Counted from the first letter of the stretch, positions 28,210-39,064 are shown. The stretch is DNA of 64,000 nt from Paenibacillus sp. PL2-23 (GCF_040834005.1 NZ_CP162129.1:2318001-2382000), one strand, 5' to 3'. The notes: generated by a model not told the origin, from the letters alone. Numbers and translations are program-made.

Positions 28210-28809
28210 TTATCCGCGATCGCTGTCCGCCGCTTTTATTGCGGTTTGGCCCATTAGCCCGTAGAAGAACAGATGCAGCAGCTGGTCGACCGCTGCTTCC
28301 TGTTCGGCTTGGCTGCCGGAAGTGGAAATATGGCGCAATTCGCTCATATACATGCGGAAATATCGCAGCAGCAGTACATCCGTTAAGCTCCGATCCATAT
28401 ATCCTTCTGCCTGCCCCTCGTCCGCAAGTCGAACAAAAAACGACTGAAGCCTGTCCTCGCTGCCCTCCGGCAGCAATGGCAATGACGGCAGAGATGCCTC
28501 GGGAAGAATGGCTTTGACGTTGCGGGATTCCATCAGCATAATCGCTTTTACCTTCTCCGGATAGGGCCTATTGGATGCGAGGATTTCCTCGTACGCCACG
28601 ATCTGCTCATTCACCCAAAATTCCAGCATGTCCGCGTGCAGCTGCTCTTTGGTGCCAAAATAATTATAGATCGTTGCCGGCGATACACCGGCTTTGTCCG
28701 CAATGTCCTGTACGCTGACTTTTGCGAAGCCATTACTAGCTATCAACTCGGCAGCCGCTTCATAAATATGCTGTTTCTTCATCTGAGTTCTTCGTTCAAA
28801 GCCGTTCAT
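28210..28809 (-). CDS. TetR-family repressor
   Basis: A 199-residue regulator. The N-terminal helix-turn-helix is typical (IYEAAAELIASNGFAKVSVQDIADKAGVSPATIYNYFGTKEQL); the remaining all-helical part is the ligand and dimer domain. ATG 28809 has GAAGGAT upstream; GTG 28821 is an alternative. It is divergent from a small membrane protein at 28959. The gap contains several copies of a TGTAG half-site, arranged as inverted pairs, which are likely its own operators, so autoregulation is expected. The inducer is unknown. Confidence 0.92.
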   Translation of the reverse strand: MNGFERRTQMKKQHIYEAAAELIASNGFAKVSVQDIADKAGVSPATIYNYFGTKEQLHADMLEFWVNEQIVAYEEILASNRPYPEKVKAIMLMESRNVKAILPEASLPSLPLLPEGSEDRLQSFFVRLADEGQAEGYMDRSLTDVLLLRYFRMYMSELRHISTSGSQAEQEAAVDQLLHLFFYGLMGQTAIKAADSDRG

Positions 28810-28832
28810 CTGATCCTTCACCCCTTACTAAG

Positions 28833-28939
28833 TGTAGCGAAAGATTTGTAGTAAATCAATTAAATTGCTACAAAAATATTGACATTAGAAATGAATGACA
28901 GCATACTAATATTGTAGTATTAATTTAGTTTCACTACAA
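28833..28939. promoter_or_regulatory. Divergent promoter region with repeated TGTAG operator half-sites
   Basis: Inverted pair 1: TTTGTAGTAA (28845-28854) and TTGCTACAAA (28865-28874). Inverted pair 2: TTGTAGT (28912-28918) and ACTACAA (28933-28939). A further half-site TGTAGCGA is at 28833. A promoter for the rightward genes (TTGACA 28879-28884, 17 bases, CATACT) lies between the two pairs, so a TetR dimer on each would block it. Confidence 0.6.
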
Positions 28940-28958
28940 AATTTGAGGAGGCGTTGTC

Positions 28959-29531
28959 ATGAGCATAAATAAAGTTCGAATCCCTGCGTATCTGCATGAA
29001 ATATTCGGCAGAGAGCAGAGCGTGATCGCCATCATTACCATTCTGACGTTCGGCACCGCATGTGCCGCAGTTTTGTTTTCGATCTACCCGTCCATCCATG
29101 AGGAGCTGCCGTTATGGCGGAGCCTCTTCGCTTATCTGCTCGTGTTCGACGTCTTATGCGGCTGCATAGCGAACTTCACCCGATCAACAAGCGATTATTA
29201 CGCGGCACATCCGCGAAAACGTCTTTTGTTTATTTTCGTGCACGTTCATATCCTGCTTATTGCGGCATTGCTTGAAGCGCCTATGTTGGATTCCGTGCTC
29301 GTATGGCTGTATACTGCCGCTTGTGCATTGTTCATCAATGCTCAGAGAGGAAGCCGGCAATTGATGCTGGGAGGCGTGCTGCTGGCAACTGGACTTGTGT
29401 GGATTCCGATGCAGCAAGGGGGCGGGCCATTCATGACGATTGTTAGCCAGCTGTTCATGCTGAAGGTTGTATTCAGCTTCGCCGTGGATCATTATGGCGG
29501 ACGTGATTTCGTTCATACCTCCGGAGACTGA
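28959..29531 (+). CDS. Small multi-spanning membrane protein, unknown function
   Basis: A 190-residue protein with five to six hydrophobic segments (for example VIAIITILTFGTACAAVLF, FIFVHVHILLIAALLEA, LMLGGVLLATGLVWIPM) and few charged residues outside the N-terminus. I do not recognise a family with confidence. RBS GAGGAGG precedes ATG 28959. It is divergent from, and probably repressed by, the TetR regulator, and a three-base gap leads to a DapA-family remnant. TetR-controlled membrane proteins are often efflux or stress related, but nothing in this sequence shows transport motifs. Confidence 0.7.
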   Translation: MSINKVRIPAYLHEIFGREQSVIAIITILTFGTACAAVLFSIYPSIHEELPLWRSLFAYLLVFDVLCGCIANFTRSTSDYYAAHPRKRLLFIFVHVHILLIAALLEAPMLDSVLVWLYTAACALFINAQRGSRQLMLGGVLLATGLVWIPMQQGGGPFMTIVSQLFMLKVVFSFAVDHYGGRDFVHTSGD

Positions 29532-29534
29532 CGA

Positions 29535-29765
29535 ATGAAAGCAGGGATGGACATGTTGAAGGAAAACATACATATTGCGGTTCCGACGGCGTTCCATAAT
29601 GATGAATCGTTGAACGCGGAGGCGACGCTGGCGCATATCCGAGATCTGCGCGGCCGAGGCATTCGCTCCGTGCTCATATGCGGTTCGACCGGAGAACAGC
29701 ATAGGGGAGTGGTTGAGCGGCAGGAAGGCGACGGTGATACGTCGGTCATGTGCCGCGATGTATGA
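29535..29765 (+). pseudogene. Truncated DapA-family (dihydrodipicolinate synthase-like) fragment
   Basis: The first 55 or so codons read like the start of a DHDPS/N-acetylneuraminate lyase barrel: HIAVPTAFHNDESLN, ATLAHIRDLRGRGIRSVLICGSTGEQH. After GEQH the similarity ends and the frame stops at 76 codons, where a full protein would need about 290. The catalytic Tyr and Lys are therefore missing and no remainder is visible in the next 170 bases in any frame. It looks like a remnant left by a deletion. It begins three bases after the membrane-protein gene. Confidence 0.7.
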
Positions 29766-29810
29766 AAGCTGGTGAATTAGGTAACTCTTTATGTGTTCAA
29801 CTTGTAAAGT

Positions 29811-29823
29811 GAGAATTATTCTC
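29811..29823. promoter_or_regulatory. Palindrome upstream of ahpC
   Basis: GAGAATTATTCTC is a perfect 13-base palindrome 20 bases before the ahpC minus-35. It resembles sites of the Fur/PerR family but does not fit the PerR box fully. Confidence 0.4.
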
Positions 29824-29842
29824 GAAAAGCTGTTTAAACCAC

Positions 29843-29902
29843 TTGACAAGCCGTGCCGAAATGATTATATTTAGTTTTAGATTCAGTTTATAATAATTAC
29901 AA
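29843..29902 (+). promoter_or_regulatory. ahpC promoter with PerR box
   Basis: TTGACA (29843-29848) and TATATT (29866-29871) are 17 bases apart. TTATAATAATTACAA (29888-29902) matches the PerR consensus TTATAATNATTATAA at 14 of 15 positions, just past the expected start of transcription, the usual place for PerR repression relieved by peroxide. Confidence 0.8.
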
Positions 29903-29934
29903 ACAAAGAATGATAATCAAAGGAGAGAATATCA

Positions 29935-30498
29935 ATGTCCCTTATTGGAAAAGAAGTACTACCGTTCAAAGCGTCCGCTTACCACAATGGCAAATTCATC
30001 GATGTATCCGAAGCTGATTTCAAAGGCAAATGGAGCGTTGTGTGCTTCTATCCGGCTGACTTCACTTTCGTATGCCCGACTGAGCTTGGCGACCTGCAAG
30101 ATCAATACGCTACATTGAAGTCCCTTGGCGTAGAAGTATACTCCGTATCGACAGATACTCACTTCACGCACAAAGCATGGCATGACAGCTCCGAAACAAT
30201 CGGCAAAATCGAGTACATCATGATTGGTGACCCATCCCATACGATCTCCCGCAACTTCGACGTTCTGATCGAAGAGGACGGACTTGCTGACCGCGGCACA
30301 TTCATCATCGATCCGGACGGCGTAATCCAAACGGTAGAAATCACTGCTGGCGGCATTGGCCGCGATGCAAGCTCGCTGATCAACAAAATCAAGGCTGCGC
30401 AATACGTTCGCAACAATCCAGGCGAGGTATGCCCTGCCAAGTGGCAAGAAGGCTCCACAACGCTTAAGCCAAGCCTTGATCTTGTTGGCAAGATCTAA
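29935..30498 (+). CDS. ahpC: Peroxiredoxin AhpC
   Basis: A 187-residue typical 2-Cys peroxiredoxin that reduces hydrogen peroxide and organic hydroperoxides. Peroxidatic Cys47 is in FTFVCPTEL and resolving Cys166 in [13 protein letters not shown] is the loop linked to overoxidation sensitivity. It starts at ATG 29935 behind AAAGGAGAG. The reductase gene ahpF follows after 11 bases. A PerR box near the transcription start makes it peroxide-inducible; together with katG at 7059 the window encodes two peroxide defences. Confidence 0.98.
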   Translation: MSLIGKEVLPFKASAYHNGKFIDVSEADFKGKWSVVCFYPADFTFVCPTELGDLQDQYATLKSLGVEVYSVSTDTHFTHKAWHDSSETIGKIEYIMIGDPSHTISRNFDVLIEEDGLADRGTFIIDPDGVIQTVEITAGGIGRDASSLINKIKAAQYVRNNPGEVCPAKWQEGSTTLKPSLDLVGKI

Positions 30499-30509
30499 GG
30501 AGCTTTGCG

Positions 30510-32039
30510 ATGTTATTAGACGCAGATATTAAGGCACAGCTGCAGCAGTATCTTCAGCTTATGGAAGGCGATGTGCTGATCAAAGTCAGCGCGGGAGCCG
30601 ATCCCGCGTCGAAGGACATGCTTGCTCTGATGGACGAGCTTGTAAGCATGACTTCCCGCATTCAAGTGGAGCGCGCGGAGCTAAGCAGAACACCTAGCTT
30701 CAGCGTTAACCGAGCAGGAGAGGATACCGGTGTTGTATTCGCCGGTATCCCGCTCGGCCATGAGTTTACGTCGCTTGTGCTGGCCTTGCTTCAAGCAAGC
30801 GGCAGAGCGCCGAAGGTGGATCAAAGTGTAATTGATGGGATCAAAGGCATCAAAGGCACTTATGCCTTCGAATCCTATATCAGCTTGAGCTGCCACAACT
30901 GCCCTGACGTTGTACAGGCTCTTAATCTCATGAGCATTCTGAATCCCGGCATCTCGCACACTATGATTGACGGAGCCGTGTTCAAGGATGAGGTTGAAAG
31001 CAAGGGCGTAATGGCTGTACCGACGGTATTGCTGAACGGCGAGACCTTTGGCAGCGGCCGTATGTCGATTGAGGAAATTTTGGCCAAAATCGTGGAAGCT
31101 CCTGACGCTTCTGAGTTTAACGACAAGGCTCCGTTCGACGTGCTTGTAGTGGGCGGCGGTCCAGCAGGTGCCAGCGCGGCGATCTATGCGGCTCGCAAGG
31201 GCATTCGCACAGGTATCGTTGCTGAGCGCTTTGGCGGGCAAGTGATGGACACGGTTGGCATCGAGAACTTCATCAGCGTGAAGTACACGGAAGGTCCGAA
31301 GCTTGCTGCAAGTCTTGAGGAGCATGTGAAGGAATACCAAGTCGACGTGATGAAGCTGCAGCGGGCTACTCGTCTGGAGAAAAAGGATCTGATCGAGCTC
31401 GAGCTCGAGAATGGCGCCGTGCTGAAGAGCAAAACCGTCATCCTGTCGACTGGCGCTCGCTGGCGCAATATAGGCGTGCCTGGCGAAGAGGAGTTCAAGA
31501 ACAAAGGCGTGGCTTATTGCCCGCACTGTGATGGCCCTCTATTCGCAGGGAAAGATGTGGCGGTTATCGGCGGCGGCAACTCCGGCATCGAGGCTGCAAT
31601 CGATCTTGCGGGCATCGTGAAGCATGTGACTGTGCTGGAATTTAATCCAGAGCTGAAGGCTGATTCCGTGCTGCAGGATCGTCTGTACAGCCTGCCGAAC
31701 GTTACGGTGATCAAAAACGCCCAAACCAAAGAAATTACCGGCACTGACAAGGTTAATGGCATTTCTTATACCGACCGTGACACGGGGCTGGTGCATCATG
31801 TGGAGCTTCAGGGCGTGTTTGTGCAGATTGGTCTTGTGCCGAACACCGACTGGCTGGGCGATGCCGTTGAGCGCACGCGCATGGGCGAGATCGTGATCAA
31901 CAACCACGGAGCTACAAGCTTGCCTGGCGTATTCGCTGCGGGCGACTGTACAAACAGTCCTTATAAGCAAATTATCATATCTATGGGATCTGGAGCGAAC
32001 GCTGCCCTCGGCGCATTTGACTATTTGATCCGCAACTAA
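30510..32039 (+). CDS. ahpF: Alkyl hydroperoxide reductase subunit F
   Basis: A 509-residue flavoprotein that passes electrons from NADH to AhpC. The N-terminal domain is a tandem thioredoxin fold with Cys128/Cys131 (SCHNCPDV). The thioredoxin-reductase-like part has the FAD site [11 protein letters not shown] (about 214-224), the redox pair Cys337/Cys340 (YCPHCDGP), a NAD site [12 protein letters not shown] and a closing [15 protein letters not shown]. Domain order and length are those of AhpF. Same operon as ahpC. Confidence 0.98.
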   Translation: MLLDADIKAQLQQYLQLMEGDVLIKVSAGADPASKDMLALMDELVSMTSRIQVERAELSRTPSFSVNRAGEDTGVVFAGIPLGHEFTSLVLALLQASGRAPKVDQSVIDGIKGIKGTYAFESYISLSCHNCPDVVQALNLMSILNPGISHTMIDGAVFKDEVESKGVMAVPTVLLNGETFGSGRMSIEEILAKIVEAPDASEFNDKAPFDVLVVGGGPAGASAAIYAARKGIRTGIVAERFGGQVMDTVGIENFISVKYTEGPKLAASLEEHVKEYQVDVMKLQRATRLEKKDLIELELENGAVLKSKTVILSTGARWRNIGVPGEEEFKNKGVAYCPHCDGPLFAGKDVAVIGGGNSGIEAAIDLAGIVKHVTVLEFNPELKADSVLQDRLYSLPNVTVIKNAQTKEITGTDKVNGISYTDRDTGLVHHVELQGVFVQIGLVPNTDWLGDAVERTRMGEIVINNHGATSLPGVFAAGDCTNSPYKQIIISMGSGANAALGAFDYLIRN

Positions 32040-32053
32040 ATATATGGATCACG

Positions 32054-32098
32054 AAGAGAGCTGTTTCCTCGCCACTTGGCGAAGGTACGGCTTTTCTT
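32054..32098 (+). terminator. Terminator after ahpF
   Basis: An imperfect long hairpin: outer AAGAGAGCTGT with ACGGCTTTTCTT, inner CCTCGCC with GGCGAAGG. The next 190 bases hold AT-rich promoter-like DNA before zwf (for instance TTGTTA, 17 bases, TATAGC) and no gene. Confidence 0.6.
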
Positions 32099-32286
32099 TG
32101 CATTCGTTCCGTCTAATGTCGTTAAGGGTACGATAAGGGTATAGACTGTATTTATAGCTATTGTTAATTATACGAATTACATGTATAGCTCCTCCTTGTA
32201 TTATAGTGTAATTACAAAAATAAAACAGAGCAGCCGATCGAAATCGCCGACGGAATAAGCGTAGCTCTGAAGGGAGGAGAAGGGAT

Positions 32287-33801
32287 ATGGAGCCGACCAC
32301 ATTTGTATTGTTTGGCGCAACTGGGGATTTAGCCAAACGCAAAATCTATCCTGCCCTTTATAATTTGTTTATCGACGATAAGCTGCCTCAGTCCTTTTCC
32401 TTAATTGGGCTTGGCCGCAGGGAGCTTGCTGATGAGACGTTCCGGGCTAATATCGAGCGATCTCTCAAGGAATTTTCCCGCAGACAGCCGAATGATGACG
32501 CCAAGATGGAGCAGTTCCTACAGGCGTTCAGCTATAACGTATTAGATATAGGCCGCAAGGAAGATTATTTGAAGCTTCTGGCCAAGATCGAGGAACGGGA
32601 GAGCAGACTCGGCATAGCGCCGAACCGTTTGTTCTACTTGTCAGTAGGACCTGAGTTCTTCGAGACAATTGCCGCAAATATTCAGGAGAGCGGACTTGGT
32701 TCTGCGGATGGCTGGAAACGGCTCGTTATCGAGAAGCCTTTCGGCCATGATCTGAAGACAGCCCGAGAGCTCAACGGGATGTTAGGCAAAGCATTTGCGG
32801 AGGAAGAAATATTCCGTATCGATCATTATCTTGGCAAGCCGATGGTTCAAATGCTGAAGGTGCTTCAACAGACCAATCCAGTTATCCAGGCAATCTGGAA
32901 CAATCGGAATATCGCCAACGTACAGATTACAGCAGCGGAAACTGTCGGAGTAGAAGAACGAGCGGGCTATTACGATCATGTAGGCGCCATTCGTGATATG
33001 TTCCAGAATCATATGCTGCAGCTGTTAATGATGACTGCGATCCGAACGCCGCATAAGAGCGACGCGGAACAAGTAAGATACAAGAAGAAGCTTGTTATGG
33101 AAGCGCTGGAGACGCTGCAGAAGCAGGATGTTGGCACTTCGGTCGTCCGCGGCCAATACGGAGCCGGCACCATCAAAGGCAGCTCCGTTGTGGGATATAC
33201 GTCCGAGCCAGGAATCGCTCCTGAATCGACGAACGACACATTTGTTGCGGCAAAGCTTACCATTGACGATTCCTTCTGGAGAGGCGTGCCGTTCTACATT
33301 CGTACAGGCAAGCGTATGAAGGAGAAGGCTACACGTATCGTCATCGAATTCAAGGAGCCCCTGAAGCAAGCCACGGCTTCGACAGTGGAGCCCAATCTGC
33401 TCGTTATCGAGATGAGTCCTACAGACAGCATCAAGCTTCAATTGAATACGATGGACTCCAAAAGCAAAGGCGAGTTCAAGCCGGTTCAAATTGATATACA
33501 TTCCAGCGGCGATGACGTTCCCGAAGCTTATGAGAATCTGATTCGCGACGCTCTGCTGGGCGATTCCACGTTTTTTGCCCATTGGGACGAAGTGGAGGCT
33601 TCATGGGCTTGGGTACAGCCCGTTCTTGAAGCTTACGAGGAGAACCTTATTCCGCTGCATGTTTACGAAGCAGGCTCCTACGGCCCAGCCGAATCGGATG
33701 CCCTGCTGGCTAGAGACGGCTATCACTGGTGGTTCGACGCAAAGCCCGAGCAAGAGGGGACAGCAGTTGAAGTCAAGCCATTAGCACATATAAACCAATA
33801 A
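32287..33801 (+). CDS. zwf: Glucose-6-phosphate dehydrogenase
   Basis: A 504-residue enzyme that oxidises glucose 6-phosphate with NADP, the first step of the oxidative pentose phosphate path. The Rossmann motif is FGATGDLAKRKIYPAL; VIEKPFGHD and the signature RIDHYLGK form the active site with the catalytic His. After RIDHYLGK this protein reads PMVQML where the common form is ETVQN-like, a small departure. RBS GGGAGGAG precedes ATG 32287. First gene of zwf-tal-gnd, with a 16-base gap to the next. Confidence 0.97.
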   Translation: MEPTTFVLFGATGDLAKRKIYPALYNLFIDDKLPQSFSLIGLGRRELADETFRANIERSLKEFSRRQPNDDAKMEQFLQAFSYNVLDIGRKEDYLKLLAKIEERESRLGIAPNRLFYLSVGPEFFETIAANIQESGLGSADGWKRLVIEKPFGHDLKTARELNGMLGKAFAEEEIFRIDHYLGKPMVQMLKVLQQTNPVIQAIWNNRNIANVQITAAETVGVEERAGYYDHVGAIRDMFQNHMLQLLMMTAIRTPHKSDAEQVRYKKKLVMEALETLQKQDVGTSVVRGQYGAGTIKGSSVVGYTSEPGIAPESTNDTFVAAKLTIDDSFWRGVPFYIRTGKRMKEKATRIVIEFKEPLKQATASTVEPNLLVIEMSPTDSIKLQLNTMDSKSKGEFKPVQIDIHSSGDDVPEAYENLIRDALLGDSTFFAHWDEVEASWAWVQPVLEAYEENLIPLHVYEAGSYGPAESDALLARDGYHWWFDAKPEQEGTAVEVKPLAHINQ

Positions 33802-33817
33802 TTGGAGGTCATGAACA

Positions 33818-34486
33818 ATGAAGTTTTTTATTGACACAGCGAATCTGGCAGATATTAAAAAGGCATATAAAATCGGCGTTTTGTCCGGTGTAACAACGAA
33901 CCCATCGCTTGTTGCCAAGGAAGGCGTAAAATTCGAGGACCGTATCGAGGAAATCCTCAAAGAAGTGCCTGAGGTGGAGTCCGTATCGGCCGAAGTAACG
34001 CCAGACGCGGTGACAGCGGAAGAAATGATCGCGCAAGCTAATGAGCTGATCAAAATCAACAACAACGACAAAAACATTACCATCAAGCTGCCTATGACGA
34101 TTGCGGGTCTGGAAGCATGCCGCTACCTGGCCAAAAAAGGCGTCAAAACAAACGTAACGCTGATCTTTACAGTGAACCAAGCGCTACTTGCGGCTCGCGC
34201 CGGCGCTACTTACGTGTCTCCGTTCCTGGGCCGTCTGGACGACATCTCCGAGGATGGCGTACTGCTTGTATCGAAGGTTGCTGAGCTGTTCCGCACACAT
34301 AATCTGGATACACAAATTATCGCTGCTTCCGTTCGCCATCCCGATCATGTTACACGTGTTGCTATGGCGGGAGCGCACATCGCTACGATTCCTTTCTCGG
34401 TGATCGAGCAAATTTCCAAGCATCCGCTGACTGATCAAGGTATGGAGAAATTTGCGGCTGACTGGAAAAAAACCACATTGGTTTAG
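33818..34486 (+). CDS. tal: Transaldolase, short TalC/FSA-like type
   Basis: A 222-residue TIM-barrel aldolase of the short transaldolase family. [16 protein letters not shown] and [13 protein letters not shown] are the standard opening; the Schiff-base Lys is in [38 protein letters not shown] is the family signature. It moves dihydroxyacetone units between sugar phosphates in the pentose phosphate path; its place between zwf and gnd supports transaldolase rather than fructose-6-phosphate aldolase as the main role. RBS GGAGG nine bases before ATG. Confidence 0.95.
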   Translation: MKFFIDTANLADIKKAYKIGVLSGVTTNPSLVAKEGVKFEDRIEEILKEVPEVESVSAEVTPDAVTAEEMIAQANELIKINNNDKNITIKLPMTIAGLEACRYLAKKGVKTNVTLIFTVNQALLAARAGATYVSPFLGRLDDISEDGVLLVSKVAELFRTHNLDTQIIAASVRHPDHVTRVAMAGAHIATIPFSVIEQISKHPLTDQGMEKFAADWKKTTLV

Positions 34487-34511
34487 TTCGATACAAGAAG
34501 GAGGATCAACC

Positions 34512-35951
<1,440 letters not shown>

Positions 35952-35970
35952 TAAGAGTGCAACTTACACT

Positions 35971-36005
35971 CCCGGCGGGGCTATGAATACCTCGCCGGGA
36001 TTTTT
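35971..36005 (+). terminator. Terminator after gnd
   Basis: CCCGGCG pairs with CGCCGGG (35993-35999), loop of about 15 bases, then five T. The last codons of the opposing serine hydrolase gene lie inside it. Confidence 0.85.
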
Positions 36006-37069
36006 GCATTTCGATACAGATCTGCGGAGATGATCCTTGCCAGCTTATCCACATTCATCCTATTGATGCCGATGAGCGGCAGCTGGCTTCTGATATCTGT
36101 GCCATAATTGGACAGGATCACGAAGCCTGCTCCATGCTGGGGGTTAAAGGATAGGAAGCTCGTGGAGCCATAAGTGCCGCCGTTATGCCAATACGTAGTA
36201 GAGCCATCCTTCTCCTTATAGAACATCCATGCATAACCGACGCCAATGCCTCTGCTCTTGAGAAGGGGATGATGCTCCTTCTGGCTGTGCTGAATGGCGA
36301 GGTGCAGAGCTTCATCCGCCTGGCCTAGCTGAGCCTGTATGTAGCGAAGCATATCGGGCATCGTGGAGCAGACGGCACCGGCGCCAGCCATTGCTTCATG
36401 GAAGTCCCAATGGGGGACAGCACTGCCTTTGGCGTTGAATACTGGGGGGAGACTCTGGGTGGAGGACTGCTCTCTCGCGCGAAGCTTCGTGGCATTCATG
36501 CCTAGCGGCTTCAGGATGTGCTCCTGCAGCAGCTCGCCCAGGCTGAGCCCGAGGCGCCTTGCGAGAATCCAGCCAAGCAGGCCGAAGCCGTAATTGGAGT
36601 ACAGATGCTTAGGGGAACTCGGCTTCTTATTCTCAGCAAGCACAGCTGCTGCTAGGTGCTCCTCCTTGTAATTGGAGTAAGGATTAAGCTTATCTGTAAC
36701 GGTTTCGCGGAAATTGGCTGGAATTCTAGGCAAATGAGAGGTGTGCGTAACAAGCTGGTGCAGGGTTGCAGCTTGGGCGAAAGGGCTTGCGGACCATTCC
36801 GGCACGAGTTCGGCAAGCGAGTCTGTCGCGCTCCAATAGCCTTTCCTCTCGCCAATGGCCAGGAGCAGGCCTGTCATTGTTTTGGTAAGCGAGCCGATTT
36901 CGTAAGCATCCTCCGACTCCATATGGGCAATGGGTTGACCGTCAGACCATATCAACAGCCGTCCATTCTGAATCAGACCGATCGCCAGTCGGTGGTTGGG
37001 CTTGCTTGAGAAGCGGCTGACGCGGCTTTGCTTTAATATTTTCCCAATTGCTTGCTCCAAAGTGTTCAC
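35981..37069 (-). CDS. Serine hydrolase of the beta-lactamase/penicillin-binding family (class C fold)
   Basis: About 362 residues. The catalytic Ser-x-x-Lys is in EIGSLTKTMTGLLLA, the Tyr-x-Asn in LYSNYGFGLLGWIL, and the third motif is HNGG in YWHNGGTYGSTSF. No clear signal peptide, so a cytoplasmic esterase or peptidase-like role is more likely than antibiotic resistance. The start is uncertain: GTG 37069 (VNTLEQAIGKIL) or TTG 37063; both have weak ribosome sites. Convergent with gnd and divergent from the alditol oxidase gene. Confidence 0.88.
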   Translation of the reverse strand: MNTLEQAIGKILKQSRVSRFSSKPNHRLAIGLIQNGRLLIWSDGQPIAHMESEDAYEIGSLTKTMTGLLLAIGERKGYWSATDSLAELVPEWSASPFAQAATLHQLVTHTSHLPRIPANFRETVTDKLNPYSNYKEEHLAAAVLAENKKPSSPKHLYSNYGFGLLGWILARRLGLSLGELLQEHILKPLGMNATKLRAREQSSTQSLPPVFNAKGSAVPHWDFHEAMAGAGAVCSTMPDMLRYIQAQLGQADEALHLAIQHSQKEHHPLLKSRGIGVGYAWMFYKEKDGSTTYWHNGGTYGSTSFLSFNPQHGAGFVILSNYGTDIRSQLPLIGINRMNVDKLARIISADLYRNAKIPARYS

Positions 37070-37190
37070 TTCTTTCTCTAAGTGCTTGGCAGGTAAGCCA
37101 GCATTGGATTGTACGTACAAAAGGAATCATGGTTACATATCCCGTATGATGATATACTCGGGACAAATCATCAAAGGAGCTGTCATTGGT

Positions 37191-38450
37191 ATGTTGGAAC
37201 GTAACTGGGGGGGCAATTATCGTTATCACTCAATCGGCCTATATGCTCCGGAAACTGTGGAGCAAGCCCAGGAGCTGGTCGCAGCCGGCCAAGTTGTCAA
37301 ATCCCTGGGCTCACGCCACTCCTTCAACGGCCTTGCGGACACTGAAGGTGTCCACCTCTCCCTGGAGCGCTTGAACCGTGTCCTATGGCTGGACAAGGAG
37401 CGTGGGAAGGTGACTGTAGAAGGAGGCATTCGTTATGGCGAGCTCGGGAGCTACCTGCATAAGCACGGCTATGCGCTTCGCAATCTGGCGTCGCTGCCCC
37501 ATATTTCCGTCGCTGGCGCTTGTGCCACGGCAACGCACGGCTCCGGCGACAGGAATGGCAGCCTAGCGACAGAGGTGGATGCCCTGGAGATTATAAAGTC
37601 AGATGGCGAGCTCATCTCATTGTCTCGCGAGGAGCATCCCGATACGTTCCCCGGAGCGGTTGTAAATGTCGGTGCGCTGGGGATAGTGACGAAGCTGACA
37701 CTGAATGTAGTGCCGGCGTATGAGGTCAGCCAAACCGTCTACGAAGGCCTTCCGCTGGCCAAGCTGGAGGACAGTCTTGACGCTATATTCGCCGGCGGCT
37801 ACAGCGTGAGCTTGTTCACGGATTGGCAGGACTCGCTGTTTAACCAGGTGTGGCTGAAGCGTCAGCATGCTGAGGATGTATCCTATCCAAGTCATTACTT
37901 TGGGGCGAAGGCCTCGGCGGTAAAGCTGCATCCCGTGCCGGGCTTCGCATCCATCAATTGCAGCGAGCAGCTGAGCGTCCCGGGTCCATGGCATGAGCGG
38001 CTGCCGCATTTCCGAATGGACTTTACGCCAAGCGCTGGAGAGGAGCTGCAGAGCGAATATTTTGTCGCTCGAGAGCATGCGTATGAGGCACTGTGCGCAC
38101 TCGATAGGCTTCGGGCGAGGATCTCTCCGCTACTGTACGTGTCGGAGGTTCGGACAGTAGCGGCCGATGATTTGTGGTTAAGTCCTTATCGCGGCCAGGC
38201 TACAATAGGCATTCATTTTACCTGGAAGCCAGTGTGGGACGAGGTTCGTCAAGTGCTCCCGCTGATCGAAGAGAGCCTGGAGCGATGGAGCGCTCGTCCT
38301 CATTGGGGCAAGCTGTTCACGATGGGTCCAGAGCACCTCCAGCCGCTCTATGAGAAGCTCGGCGACTTCCGGAGCTTGGCTGAACGCTTCGATCCCGAAG
38401 GCAAGTTCCACAATTCTTTTCTTGAGCGATATGTGCTGAACAGGGCTTGA
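37191..38450 (+). CDS. FAD-linked alditol/xylitol oxidase
   Basis: A 419-residue flavoenzyme of the vanillyl-alcohol-oxidase fold. The N-terminal PCMH domain carries GSRHSFNGLADT, where the His is the expected covalent FAD attachment site as in AldO, and HISVAGACATATHGSG. The C-terminal ALO domain ends with the LEQHP-less RFDPEGKFHNSFLERY pattern common in alditol oxidases. It would oxidise polyols such as xylitol or sorbitol with oxygen, making hydrogen peroxide. Start at ATG 37191 with AAAGGAG 11 bases before. No signal peptide. Confidence 0.88.
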   Translation: MLERNWGGNYRYHSIGLYAPETVEQAQELVAAGQVVKSLGSRHSFNGLADTEGVHLSLERLNRVLWLDKERGKVTVEGGIRYGELGSYLHKHGYALRNLASLPHISVAGACATATHGSGDRNGSLATEVDALEIIKSDGELISLSREEHPDTFPGAVVNVGALGIVTKLTLNVVPAYEVSQTVYEGLPLAKLEDSLDAIFAGGYSVSLFTDWQDSLFNQVWLKRQHAEDVSYPSHYFGAKASAVKLHPVPGFASINCSEQLSVPGPWHERLPHFRMDFTPSAGEELQSEYFVAREHAYEALCALDRLRARISPLLYVSEVRTVAADDLWLSPYRGQATIGIHFTWKPVWDEVRQVLPLIEESLERWSARPHWGKLFTMGPEHLQPLYEKLGDFRSLAERFDPEGKFHNSFLERYVLNRA

Positions 38451-38474
38451 ATGACACCTTTGCCGCATATGCCG

Positions 38475-38515
38475 GAAGCCCTCTCGATCAGCGATTTGGC
38501 TGAGGGGAGGGCTTC
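38475..38515. terminator. Hairpin between convergent genes
   Basis: GAAGCCCTC pairs with GAGGGCTTC, with a large loop; weak T runs on either side. Confidence 0.55.
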
Positions 38516-38545
38516 TTCATGATGCTATTGGATTTCCTGATGCTA

Positions 38546-38857
38546 TTAAATGATCACTGCGGTGCCGCTTACCGCTACCATCAGCATGCCTTCGCGAATA
38601 ACCTCGTAATCGATGTCCACCCCGACGATGGCATTTGCGCCCATGCGGGAGGCGTGCTGCGTCATCTCTGCGAATGCGGCGTCTCGGGCTTCCTGGAGCT
38701 TGGACTCATATACGCCGGAGCGTCCTCCTACAAAGTCCGTGATGGACGCCATAAAGTCTCTTACTACGTTCGCTCCCATAATAACCTCGCCTGTCGTGAT
38801 GCCCAAATATTGCTTAACTGGATAACCTTCAACGGTTGCCGTAGTTGTGATTAGCAT
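38546..38857 (-). CDS. UPF0145/YbjQ-family protein
   Basis: A 103-residue protein that fits the YbjQ (heavy-metal-binding domain) family throughout: [31 protein letters not shown], then [31 protein letters not shown]. Members form pentamers; their role is not settled. ATG 38857 is preceded by AAGGAG at nine bases; a longer frame upstream lacks support. Transcribed alone, convergent with the alditol oxidase. Confidence 0.93.
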   Translation of the reverse strand: MLITTTATVEGYPVKQYLGITTGEVIMGANVVRDFMASITDFVGGRSGVYESKLQEARDAAFAEMTQHASRMGANAIVGVDIDYEVIREGMLMVAVSGTAVII

Positions 38858-39064
38858 GTCTACATTCTCCTTCGCTAAATAAATAGAATAAACGTTCATA
38901 CGTTGCTGAAGCATGTAGGTTCCGCTTTCTATTCAAGCGTTTCCTGTATTTTTGCAAGAAGAGGTTGCTTGTGAGGGGAGAATGACGGACAATAGGAGCA
39001 TTGCATGATGCAGTCAAGGCAAGATGGAGCATAAATAATTAGGGTAGAAAGCCGGTATGCCACA

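Noticed and set aside
32049..32342. Minus-strand frame between ahpF and zwf with an AAGGAGG sequence
   Set aside because: The ATG after the site is followed at once by TAA, and the longer frame overlaps zwf and the ahpF terminator; no usable start for a small protein.
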